Positions 9,083 to 16,250 of a stretch of 48,363 bases of DNA are shown here, one piece after another (position 1 is the stretch's first letter; the number at the start of each line of letters is the position of its first letter). This DNA is from a virus. A program made the translations under genes and the position numbers. The notes beneath the pieces are model-generated. The model did no database searches and was not told the origin of the DNA. It worked only from the letters and a program-made list of their open reading frames with translations. The DNA lies in the IMG/VR virus record IMGVR_UViG_3300020469_000074, positions 1 to 48,363 of that record. One strand, given 5' to 3'.

Positions 9083-9380
9083 AAAAGGCGGCAAAGCCAC
9101 AAAGAAAGATTCCCGACTAACTAATGCAGGAGTATCTGGCTATAATAAACCAAAGCGTACACCTAAACACCCGACGAAGAGCCATGTGGTTGTGGCAAAA
9201 CAAGGAGATAAAATTAAAACAATTAGGTTTGGACAGCAGGGAGTTAGAGGAGCGGGAAAAAATCCCACTACTGCAAAAGACAAAGCAAGAAAAAAATCTT
9301 ACTATGCCCGACACAACGCACAAGATTCAAACCCTTCAAAATTAAGCGCACGGTATTGGTCACACAAAGTTAAATGGTAA
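9063..9380 (+). CDS. DUF6321-like basic protein
   Basis: 105 residues: GVSGYNKPKRTPKHPTKS, KTIRFGQQGVRGAGK, a Lys-rich stretch and SARYWSHKVKW at the end. This matches what I remember of DUF6321, a small phage protein family of unknown role. It is the last gene of the rightward arm. Its TAA at 9378-9380 is immediately followed by the stop codon of the convergent leftward gene, and a hairpin covers the join. Confidence 0.75.
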   Translation: MNLEEFKKGGKATKKDSRLTNAGVSGYNKPKRTPKHPTKSHVVVAKQGDKIKTIRFGQQGVRGAGKNPTTAKDKARKKSYYARHNAQDSNPSKLSARYWSHKVKW

Positions 9381-9398
9381 CTAAGAAAACTTCTTAGT
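9380..9398. terminator. Hairpin at the convergent gene junction
   Basis: Perfect 8-bp inverted repeat ACTAAGAA / TTCTTAGT with a 3-nt loop, lying on the last base of the rightward arm and the stop codon of the leftward arm. Its place between converging transcription units suggests a bidirectional terminator, but neither side has a proper T-tract, so RNA protection or collision control is also possible. Confidence 0.45.
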
Positions 9399-9887
9399 CA
9401 TTACATAACGCCAAAGAGTTTCTATAGGATTTAAATCTTTGGCGGCTACGACTAGTCTCTCGCCGTACCCGAAATCAGTTTTATAAGCAGACTTTAAAAA
9501 TGTTTTCTTACCCATCCAACCATTAACTTTTAACACATTAGGGTGGAGAGTTTTTCCTACAGCTACAGCTAAATCAGATTTAAATTTATTAGCGTTATCA
9601 AATATTAAATCTCCTTCTTCTTTATTAGTAAACTTAACATCGATACTTAAATCTTCTAGCCACAAGTCAACTCCACCGTCACTTACTACATTGATAGTAG
9701 GAAGCTCTATATTAAAAAGACGAGCTACTGCAAACTCTGCCTTATATCCGTATATGTTTGCTTCTATCCTAGTCTGATTAGAATTGTTTAAACGCGGTTT
9801 AAACCCCTGCATTTCACAAAGTTTAACTGTATCTGCTCCCATAGTAGAGCAAGTATGTACATCTTTGTTACTAAGTTTTATATACAT
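9381..9887 (-). CDS. PD-(D/E)XK nuclease-like protein
   Basis: 168 residues. The fold signature is visible as Glu51 in YKAEFAVARLF, Asp74 in SDGGVDLW and Asp83-Val-Lys85 in IDVKF, the usual E...D...(D/E)xK spacing of this nuclease superfamily. The likely activity is DNA cleavage, but the substrate cannot be told. It is the last gene of the replication arm, downstream of the ribonucleotide reductase, and may help host DNA breakdown or DNA processing. AAAGGAAATTA precedes the ATG. Confidence 0.7.
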   Translation of the reverse strand: MYIKLSNKDVHTCSTMGADTVKLCEMQGFKPRLNNSNQTRIEANIYGYKAEFAVARLFNIELPTINVVSDGGVDLWLEDLSIDVKFTNKEEGDLIFDNANKFKSDLAVAVGKTLHPNVLKVNGWMGKKTFLKSAYKTDFGYGERLVVAAKDLNPIETLWRYVMTKKFS

Positions 9888-10130
9888 TTAATTTCCTTTG
9901 TGGTTTAAAGCACTAAGCTCTTCCGATAAATATTCATGTATTGGTTCTAGTTTAAGCTGTGTTAATAAAATAATTGTTTTTATTAATGAAAGCTCATCGT
10001 CCTTAAAAATTTTATCTAAATCGTTTATGGGAATACCGCTCATTTCTGTAACGATATTCCCTTCAGAATTTATAAGGACTTTAAAACTTATTAAGTTTCC
10101 GTCTTTAGAGTTCACAAGCACCGCCAACAC
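9888..10130 (-). CDS. Small hypothetical protein downstream of the reductase
   Basis: Up to 80 residues, beginning at a GTG inside the last codons of the reductase gene (26-nt overlap); other GTG codons at 10121 and 10115 are possible starts and there is no clear ribosome site, so coupling is likely. The sequence (LISFKVLINSEGNIV, DLDKIFKDDELSLIKTI) looks like a small alpha/beta protein. Function unknown. Confidence 0.55.
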   Translation of the reverse strand: MLAVLVNSKDGNLISFKVLINSEGNIVTEMSGIPINDLDKIFKDDELSLIKTIILLTQLKLEPIHEYLSEELSALNHKGN

Positions 10131-11991
10131 ATGCTAATTCTTGAGAGCCGATAGTATTATCTTCTGTTTCAAACCCTTCTAGGTCAGCCCAATCTACATC
10201 TTTAGGCATGTCCTCTAGCATCTTTTTATAATCAGCAGAATCTATTTCTTCATAGGGAGCTTGTTGATAAACATGATCGCTGTAGGGCAACAAAGAAATA
10301 CCTGAACATATTTCAAAGTTTTCCCAGATCCACTGGGCTACCTGTAGAAACTCATTGTCATTGTAGTAAACTGTAATGCTTGGTTTATGCTCACACCAGT
10401 GGTTTTGATAAGTCTTCCAAAGTTCTAACTGTTGCATAGCCCCTACATCCTCAACGGTAACAGAGGCATGTGGTGCTTTTACAGGGAAAGAAAAGACCAA
10501 TGAAGATGGAGACATTACATCTTGCTCAACAGGAAAACCGCTGTTAGACATGAACAGAGCAAGAGGATCTTTTGCATCCGACCTAACTCGTCGAATATAA
10601 AAGCTAGAGAAGCGGGGATGAATACCAGAAGCACTATCAACAAGCTGAGAAACAGTCCCACTTGGTTTAACGCATGTAATAGCCGCGCTTTGATTGACTC
10701 CAAGTTTACTGGCCCATTCTTTATTTGTTGCAATAGATACATCTCTCATCTCCTCAAGCCAAGAAGGTAGCTCTGAAGGCTCCCCTCCTGCTAATATATG
10801 GTGATCCATTATACCAGTTAAACTCACACCTAACAATGCTTCTTCTTCTGTGTTTCTTTTCCAACTATTTCTTAGATATCTAAAGTCGGTTAGGGTAGCC
10901 TGTAGTGTTCCAATGATTGAGGCTATTTTTACTTTCCTCTTTAAGTCCTCTAAGGTGTCTTGGGATCTAACTACTACTTCACTTAGATTGCAAAACTGAT
11001 TACTTCTTAGGATAATCTCACTACAAGGATTAGTTCCAAAATCCTGCTCTGAATTTCTACGTTCATTCCTAGAAGCTATCTTCTGTGCGGCTACTCTACT
11101 AAAGATTCCCCTTTCACCTGCCTTACTCTCATAAATGTTTTGCATTTCAGACAAAAAAGATTCAAAGTCAGGCTTTTCAGTATAAGCTACAGAGTTATTT
11201 GCTAATGCTCTTTGTGCTTCATTCCTCCACCAATCGCCTGACTTAGCTTTAGCCATCCGTGGATCAGACAGATTAGACAAAGAGATTAAAGCACTACGTC
11301 TTACGCCACCCACTACCACTATCTCAGCGATCTTACAGACAACATCATGGCACTCTATTGATGTTAACTTGCGTCCTTTTGCTTTGGTAAAAATACCTAC
11401 ACAAAAATTAAACAGATCCTCTAAAGGGTCAGGCCCACTAGCTCTACCACCAAATACTTTTAGTCTAGCTCCTGACGGCCTTACTTTAGACATATCCCAT
11501 TTGGGTATCTTACCTGCATAAAGTAAACTAATCAGCTCCCTAAAGGCAGAAGCCCAACCAATCTTACTGTCTGCTACAACTATAGTAGTATCAGTATTGT
11601 GGAAAGTCTCAGCAATATCAGGTAGTTTATTAATAAACTTTCTTTCTACACTAAAGCCTACGCCAGTACCGCACATAAGAACATACATTAGCTCATCAAA
11701 ACTTCTAGGATGATCTATGTGTAGATAGCTACAGTTAAACCCTGCCACATTGTCTAAGTCTAACGCCTTACCTGCGGTCATTAGACATCTCATACTGGGC
11801 ATAACTTCTAGATTAAATATAGCATTAAATAACTCTAAGGATACTTTATCATCTATTTGTCCACGGTTTTTCCAAAAGTCTACGTAACGATTAACTGTTT
11901 CATGCCACGCCTCTCTACGTCCTTTTTCTGGTAGCCACCTAGCGTAACGTGACTTATGTATAAATTCTTGATACTGACTCATTTCGCTCAT
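10105..11991 (-). CDS. nrdJ: Adenosylcobalamin-dependent ribonucleotide reductase (class II)
   Basis: 628 residues. Reduces ribonucleotides to deoxyribonucleotides using coenzyme B12, feeding phage DNA synthesis. Visible landmarks: the first redox cysteine in GFNCSYLHID, the central Asn-Pro-Cys-Ser-Glu (about residue 323) carrying the thiyl-radical cysteine and catalytic Asn and Glu, and a C-terminal cysteine pair in ACVGGACEL for re-reduction by thioredoxin. Length and motif style fit the monomeric triphosphate-reductase branch. There is no small radical subunit or activase, as expected for class II. It is oxygen-independent and relies on host B12. It sits in the replication arm; the ATG at 11991 follows AAGGAAAAAAA. 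Confidence 0.93.
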   Translation of the reverse strand: MSEMSQYQEFIHKSRYARWLPEKGRREAWHETVNRYVDFWKNRGQIDDKVSLELFNAIFNLEVMPSMRCLMTAGKALDLDNVAGFNCSYLHIDHPRSFDELMYVLMCGTGVGFSVERKFINKLPDIAETFHNTDTTIVVADSKIGWASAFRELISLLYAGKIPKWDMSKVRPSGARLKVFGGRASGPDPLEDLFNFCVGIFTKAKGRKLTSIECHDVVCKIAEIVVVGGVRRSALISLSNLSDPRMAKAKSGDWWRNEAQRALANNSVAYTEKPDFESFLSEMQNIYESKAGERGIFSRVAAQKIASRNERRNSEQDFGTNPCSEIILRSNQFCNLSEVVVRSQDTLEDLKRKVKIASIIGTLQATLTDFRYLRNSWKRNTEEEALLGVSLTGIMDHHILAGGEPSELPSWLEEMRDVSIATNKEWASKLGVNQSAAITCVKPSGTVSQLVDSASGIHPRFSSFYIRRVRSDAKDPLALFMSNSGFPVEQDVMSPSSLVFSFPVKAPHASVTVEDVGAMQQLELWKTYQNHWCEHKPSITVYYNDNEFLQVAQWIWENFEICSGISLLPYSDHVYQQAPYEEIDSADYKKMLEDMPKDVDWADLEGFETEDNTIGSQELACVGGACEL

Positions 11992-12094
11992 TTTTTTTCC
12001 TTTCCTTTTTATTTTCGGTTGCTGATTTAGTTTTTTTAAACTTTTTCTTTCTAAAGAATCTTGCGGCTCTTTCGTCTTTTCTTGTCGATTCCAT
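11954..12094 (-). CDS. Tiny basic ORF before the reductase
   Basis: 46 codons, start overlapping the previous stop as TAATG, the same coupling used by many neighbours. The product is extremely Lys/Arg-rich (RKDERAARFFRKKKFKK) and its 3' end overlaps the first 38 nt of the reductase gene in another frame. The coupling and its position in an otherwise empty gap support it; the long overlap and biased composition count against it. Confidence 0.45.
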   Translation of the reverse strand: MESTRKDERAARFFRKKKFKKTKSATENKKERKKNERNESVSRIYT

Positions 12095-12384
12095 TATGAC
12101 ACCTTCGATTTCTCCAAAAGTTCCAATATTTTATTCATATACCAAATTGCTTTACGACCATCTTCGACTGTGTAACCTTTAGAAAACAATCGAGTCCCTG
12201 TGTATTTTAATATATTACCGTGACAATAATTAATAACTCCTTCTAGTCCTAAAACATCTTCAATATAATCAATAGTTTCTATCTCTCCTTTATTATAATG
12301 AGGGGGATGATCGACAGCTTCATTTACAGCAGTCCCTACTTTATCCCACCCACCAGTATGAGCATATATAGTTTTAGTTTCCAT
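12094..12384 (-). CDS. DUF3310 protein
   Basis: 96 residues with the DUF3310 pattern: DHPPHYNKGEIETIDYI, then GNILKYTGTR and EDGRKAIWYMNKIL. The family is common in tailed phages, sometimes annotated as a nucleotide-kinase-like protein, without proven function. It overlaps the upstream endonuclease gene by 11 nt and its stop is fused to the next ATG, placing it firmly in the replication operon. Confidence 0.85.
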   Translation of the reverse strand: METKTIYAHTGGWDKVGTAVNEAVDHPPHYNKGEIETIDYIEDVLGLEGVINYCHGNILKYTGTRLFSKGYTVEDGRKAIWYMNKILELLEKSKVS

Positions 12385-12847
12385 CTAGTTCCTCTCTCTT
12401 AGTTAAGTTAATCCAATCGTCAGGCATACTCCATTTACTAAACCATCTAAATCCATTGGCAGTCGCCCATTCACCATGACTTCTTTTAGTTCCGTCTTTT
12501 CTCCTTTTAGCTTGAGGCATCGGAGCAGACGGATTAGCAAATAAAAATACTAATTCTTCTGTATCTTTTAAAATTTTCTTTATCCATATATATTTACTAA
12601 ACTCAGCGTAGTCCCAAAACCTACCTTTAGCTTCTAGCAGAATTGTAATCCCGTCTATTTCTTTTATAAAGTCAGGCTCATAAGTATGCTCTACTACATA
12701 TTTAATTTTATCAGGGTGAAATTTCCACCCGTCTAAAATAGTAGAGTGAAGCTCATATTCAAAAGAAGAGTCATACCCAGTAACTAGATTTTTTTCTACA
12801 GGACGAGGAACTTTATTTTTCCTAGATCCCTTTTTAATTTTTATCAT
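12374..12847 (-). CDS. T7 endonuclease I-like Holliday junction resolvase
   Basis: 157 residues. Matches the Phage_endo_I family: SSFEYELH (Glu30/Glu32), YVVEHTYEPDFI (Asp59) and ILLEAKGRFWD (Glu72, Lys74), with the following KYIWIKK helix. In T7 the equivalent Glu20, Asp55, Glu65 and Lys67 coordinate metal. Such enzymes resolve branched DNA during recombination and packaging and help degrade host DNA. Its ATG overlaps the preceding stop (TAATG at 12849-12845). It works with the polymerase, primase-helicase and exonuclease encoded just upstream. Confidence 0.9.
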   Translation of the reverse strand: MIKIKKGSRKNKVPRPVEKNLVTGYDSSFEYELHSTILDGWKFHPDKIKYVVEHTYEPDFIKEIDGITILLEAKGRFWDYAEFSKYIWIKKILKDTEELVFLFANPSAPMPQAKRRKDGTKRSHGEWATANGFRWFSKWSMPDDWINLTKREELDGN

Positions 12848-13023
12848 TAGTGAATCACCGCCGCTCTTTTTTCTAGTTCAAGTTCTAATAAATCATAGAT
12901 ATCTAATAGCACACCTGATTGAATATCAGATAAATGACCCCCGTTAAAAATATAACTCCCTAAAAGAACTATTACTTCTTCAAGAGTTGCGTCTTCTATA
13001 TCTTGTAAGTTGTCAGATTGCAC
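12847..13023 (-). CDS. Small acidic conserved protein, GTG start
   Basis: 58 residues from GTG at 13023 to a TAA fused with the endonuclease ATG. The product (QDIEDATLEEVIVLLGSYIF, then LLDIYDLLELELEKR) is an acidic, helical protein of a kind I recall in other marine phages. It overlaps the upstream gene by 28 nt. Function unknown; the tight coupling supports it. Confidence 0.65.
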   Translation of the reverse strand: MQSDNLQDIEDATLEEVIVLLGSYIFNGGHLSDIQSGVLLDIYDLLELELEKRAAVIH

Positions 13024-13286
13024 TGTAAAAACTTTAAATTAATATCTTCCAACTTGACCGAAGAGTTTTTAAGAAAGAATTTAATTTTTTGTTTTACCCA
13101 TCTAGGATGAAACACTGAGATATGCATAGTTTCTCCCTTAGTATAGTATTCAAAGGCGGGAGAAAGACTAAGTATATTGGATAAAGTTACTTGATCTTTT
13201 TCTTCTTCTTTTACTAAAGTCTGTATCCATTCAATTAAAATTAATTTAGCTTGTAAGTTAATCGCTTTAACTTTATTCCCTCGCAT
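12996..13286 (-). CDS. Conserved hypothetical protein
   Basis: 96 residues, mixed alpha/beta, with the segments KLILIEWIQTLVKEEE and FHPRWVKQKIKFFLKN. The latter resembles a segment in small proteins of related marine phages (recollection). Its start is fused to the stop of the exonuclease gene (TAATG), so it is co-translated with DNA-processing genes. No catalytic motif seen. Confidence 0.7.
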   Translation of the reverse strand: MRGNKVKAINLQAKLILIEWIQTLVKEEEKDQVTLSNILSLSPAFEYYTKGETMHISVFHPRWVKQKIKFFLKNSSVKLEDINLKFLQCNLTTYKI

Positions 13287-14143
13287 TATAAAACTTCCTC
13301 TACGGTAGGCTCTGCTTCGATATGAGTAAGGTATGTATATCCATTTGAATATTTAAATACTCTTAGCCCTGCTCCATCGTTGGCTGATGAGTGACAATCA
13401 AACTTATAAGAACACCACGAACAAGGCTTTGGAAGTTTCATATTACCTTTCTTTCCTTCTGGTATTGGAGTGTAACATAAATCGGGCTTAGTGTCTAAGT
13501 CTATAGTATCAAGAAGAGTTTGTATTTTGTTTTCAATATTAGGCTTTTCCATATCATCAGGCTGATATAAACAAAGCTCACCTGATTCTTTATTGATTAC
13601 TAAGAACCCGCCGTTATCTGTTTTCTCTGCCGCTTCATATCCTCCAAGCTGACCTAAGTATCCGAAGCCATCGTCTTGAGCCAGAGTCCCGTTTGCAAAT
13701 TTATTAAATGCAAACTTAGATGCAGTCTTTACATCAATAACTTCACCGTCTATTTTACAATCTATATGTCCTGTAATACCTAATACTTCTACTTCTTTTT
13801 GTTCGTCAGTTACTTTATGTCCAGACATACGAACTAGCATTAAAAGTATTTCTTCTAGTATGTGTCCGTATAAAAATTTAATCTGAGTAGCCCCGTCTAT
13901 GCCAGAAGATCTATACTCATCTCTTTTTTGAAACCACAACTGTCTGGCGGGTCTTCCTATATTTGACATTCTAAGAGTAAACTTAGCGTTCCTTTCAGAA
14001 GGTGTCGCCCATGATATAATAGAGTTTTTAATATTGCTTAAAGCTAAGTCTATATCTTCTTCTGTTAGAGGAAGTGGTTTTCCTTCAGATAATTTATTAA
14101 GAGGATCATATATATCTTCTATTAGTGTTGATAGATTACTCAT
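13286..14143 (-). CDS. Cas4/RecB-like PD-(D/E)XK exonuclease
   Basis: 285 residues. Core residues: Glu97/Glu98 in GHILEEILL, Asp128 in TGHIDCKID, Asp137-Val-Lys139 in VIDVKTAS. Cysteines at 223, 241, 244 and 250 (KPCSWCSYKFDC) form the arrangement that binds an iron-sulfur cluster in Cas4 and AddB-type nucleases. The likely role is a 5'-3' or single-strand exonuclease in replication and recombination, replacing T7 gp6. It overlaps the preceding nuclease gene by four bases (ATGA). The iron-sulfur cluster is inferred from spacing only. Confidence 0.87.
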   Translation of the reverse strand: MSNLSTLIEDIYDPLNKLSEGKPLPLTEEDIDLALSNIKNSIISWATPSERNAKFTLRMSNIGRPARQLWFQKRDEYRSSGIDGATQIKFLYGHILEEILLMLVRMSGHKVTDEQKEVEVLGITGHIDCKIDGEVIDVKTASKFAFNKFANGTLAQDDGFGYLGQLGGYEAAEKTDNGGFLVINKESGELCLYQPDDMEKPNIENKIQTLLDTIDLDTKPDLCYTPIPEGKKGNMKLPKPCSWCSYKFDCHSSANDGAGLRVFKYSNGYTYLTHIEAEPTVEEVL

Positions 14144-14487
14144 AAATCTTTTCCTTTCGTATGTTTAATCCAACGAAGCGTTCTTAATTCAGAATCAAAA
14201 GCCAATACTACTACGTTTTTTGCCACCTGCTCTTGTGTCCTGCCCACCATAGTATTTGTTCCACTAGTTTTAACATCAATTAATATAGTCTCGTTATTTT
14301 TCATTCCTATTAAATCTATATCTCCCGAACAGCCGCAGTTTTTAAATACTTCGTAGCCTTCATCCCATAGCCAAGTAACAGCATAGTATTCTGCTAAGTC
14401 TCCTTTCCTACTCGTACACATACTAGAATATTCATCTTCAAAAATAGGCTCTAGCTCTTCTTGCATTTCTTCTGATAAAGATTTCAT
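14140..14487 (-). CDS. Hjc-like PD-(D/E)XK nuclease
   Basis: 115 residues. KGDLAEYYAVTWL (Glu33), GDIDLIG (Asp58) and ILIDVKT (Asp71, Lys73) give a compact nuclease core like archaeal Holliday-junction resolvases and related phage enzymes. The ATG at 14487 overlaps the polymerase stop as TAATG; an upstream ATG at 14505 inside the polymerase gene is less likely. It is a second candidate resolvase beside the endonuclease I-like gene at 12374, or a structure-specific nuclease acting with the polymerase. Confidence 0.8.
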   Translation of the reverse strand: MKSLSEEMQEELEPIFEDEYSSMCTSRKGDLAEYYAVTWLWDEGYEVFKNCGCSGDIDLIGMKNNETILIDVKTSGTNTMVGRTQEQVAKNVVVLAFDSELRTLRWIKHTKGKDL

Positions 14488-16250
14488 TAGTGGGTTTCTG
14501 CCCAATTATTACCTATTTTATATTCACCATCTAACGGACAGTTTAATTTAAAATTACAAGTAACTTCTCTAAGAGCCTGTACTCCCAACTGTCCTACAAG
14601 ATCGGCCTGCTCTTCTTTAACTTCTAACTGCCATTCATCGTGTACATTAGCTACAAACTTAGCGTCAAGATTCTTTTGTTTTATTTTATTGTTTAAAAGA
14701 ACTAGTCCTTCCTTCATTATAATACTACCGCAACCCTGCAATAAAGTATTTAAACTTCTGTGTTCACTGCGTACTTCTAGCTTTCGACCATCTATTGCTT
14801 TAATGAATCCCTGTCTAGCTTCTCTCGATACTCTATCTCTAAAAGCCTTAAATGATGGGAGATTATTGTCGAAGCGTTTCCTAAGTTTTGTTCCATCTTT
14901 TTTATTTCCTCCAACCACTTGTCCAACTTTTTCATCTCCTGCTCCGTACAAGAGGGCATAAATGAAAGTTTTTGCCTGATTTCTTGATTCAAGTCCTGCA
15001 AGTTTTTGATTAGCGGTGTGTATATCTCCGTCGGTGACTTCATGTATATACTCCTTGTTATTCATGTAGTGAGCTAAACATCTTAACTCTAATTGAGATG
15101 CGTCAATGCCAACTAATTTATATCCTTTAGGAACAGTCCAACATTCTCTACACTCTTTCCCGTATGGTGAAGTAAGGCTAGGTATCTGAGCCATATTTGG
15201 TTTTGAATGAGTCATCCTTGATGTTACGGCCCCATTAGGATTTACATACCCTCTGACTCTATCGTCATTTTCTACAACTTCTATCCAAGATTTTACTTGA
15301 GCTATTCTTTTTTGAAGCATTAAATATTCAGATATTTTTAAAGCTTCTGGTATGTGTTTAGCTTCAGATAAAGTTTTCTCATCGACAACAGGCTGTCCTG
15401 TAGGCGTAAACTTTTTAGGTTTCCATCCTAAACCTACTAGGTACTCCCCTATTTGCTGTCTTGAGTTTATATTAAAGTCTTTATATGTGGTTCTCGTTAT
15501 AGGTGTAAATTTATTTAATAAAAATTGCTCGTATTCTTTATCAGTTAAGTGCGCCCCAGTACCGTCTTGTTTTTTTCCTATTTTAGATAGTAATCCCTTA
15601 GCAGTAAACTTAGGGGTTATAACTACCTCAGTTTTTTTAGGCGTGAAAGATTTAGATATATCTTCTTCAAGTAAAGAAACTTTATCGTTTAAAGATGATA
15701 GTAGAATAATTGCACTCTGCATGTCTAACATAAACCCATTGTCTATCTGAGTATTAATTATTTTAGCGACTGAATGCTCTAATACTACAGATTTAGAAGT
15801 GAATCCTCGGCTCTCAACTTTTAAAGCTTTATATACTTTTAAATTTAATAGGACATCTCGAATACAGTACACCATCATCTCAGGATTATAAGAGTCCCAC
15901 GCTTCAATGTTTTTGCCGTAGTCTCCTTTATGATATTTAAGTCGGTGTCCCCAACTTTCTAATCCGTGACCGCCCTCTCTAGAAGGATTAAATAAACGAG
16001 AAAGAACTAATGTATCTATAATTTTTTTATCAGATAAATCAACGCCTAATAAATTTTTAATTACTGGTATGTCATAGCATAAAATATTATGCCCAATTAA
16101 CTTAGTTGCTTTTTGTAAAAGTTTTATTCCTTCTGTAATTGTAAGAGGATCGAACCTATGAAGTTCCTCTGTGTCTACATTTAATACTACAATACAGTGT
16201 ACCATAGTAGGTTTAATACCGTCTGTTTCTATATCAAAAAGTAAGTTCAA
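14487..16250 (-). CDS. DNA polymerase, family A (T7-like)
   Basis: 587 residues. The N-terminal 3'-5' proofreading exonuclease has FDIETDG (Asp6, Glu8), a GHNILCYD segment and YCIRDVLLN. Polymerase motif A is GIDASQLELR (about 380), motif B RNQAKTFIYALLYGAG (about 421-437) and motif C NVHDEWQ (about 538). The residue matching E. coli Pol I Phe762 is Tyr, as in T7, a feature linked in the literature to virulent phages. It is shorter than T7 gp5 (704), so the thioredoxin-binding loop may be reduced. It starts with a four-base overlap (ATGA) on the primase-helicase stop, so the two replisome subunits are translated together. Confidence 0.96.
   Translation of the reverse strand: MNLLFDIETDGIKPTMVHCIVVLNVDTEELHRFDPLTITEGIKLLQKATKLIGHNILCYDIPVIKNLLGVDLSDKKIIDTLVLSRLFNPSREGGHGLESWGHRLKYHKGDYGKNIEAWDSYNPEMMVYCIRDVLLNLKVYKALKVESRGFTSKSVVLEHSVAKIINTQIDNGFMLDMQSAIILLSSLNDKVSLLEEDISKSFTPKKTEVVITPKFTAKGLLSKIGKKQDGTGAHLTDKEYEQFLLNKFTPITRTTYKDFNINSRQQIGEYLVGLGWKPKKFTPTGQPVVDEKTLSEAKHIPEALKISEYLMLQKRIAQVKSWIEVVENDDRVRGYVNPNGAVTSRMTHSKPNMAQIPSLTSPYGKECRECWTVPKGYKLVGIDASQLELRCLAHYMNNKEYIHEVTDGDIHTANQKLAGLESRNQAKTFIYALLYGAGDEKVGQVVGGNKKDGTKLRKRFDNNLPSFKAFRDRVSREARQGFIKAIDGRKLEVRSEHRSLNTLLQGCGSIIMKEGLVLLNNKIKQKNLDAKFVANVHDEWQLEVKEEQADLVGQLGVQALREVTCNFKLNCPLDGEYKIGNNWAETH

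Noticed and set aside
15352-15750. Rightward frame opposite the DNA polymerase
   Set aside because: Antisense shadow of a clear polymerase gene.
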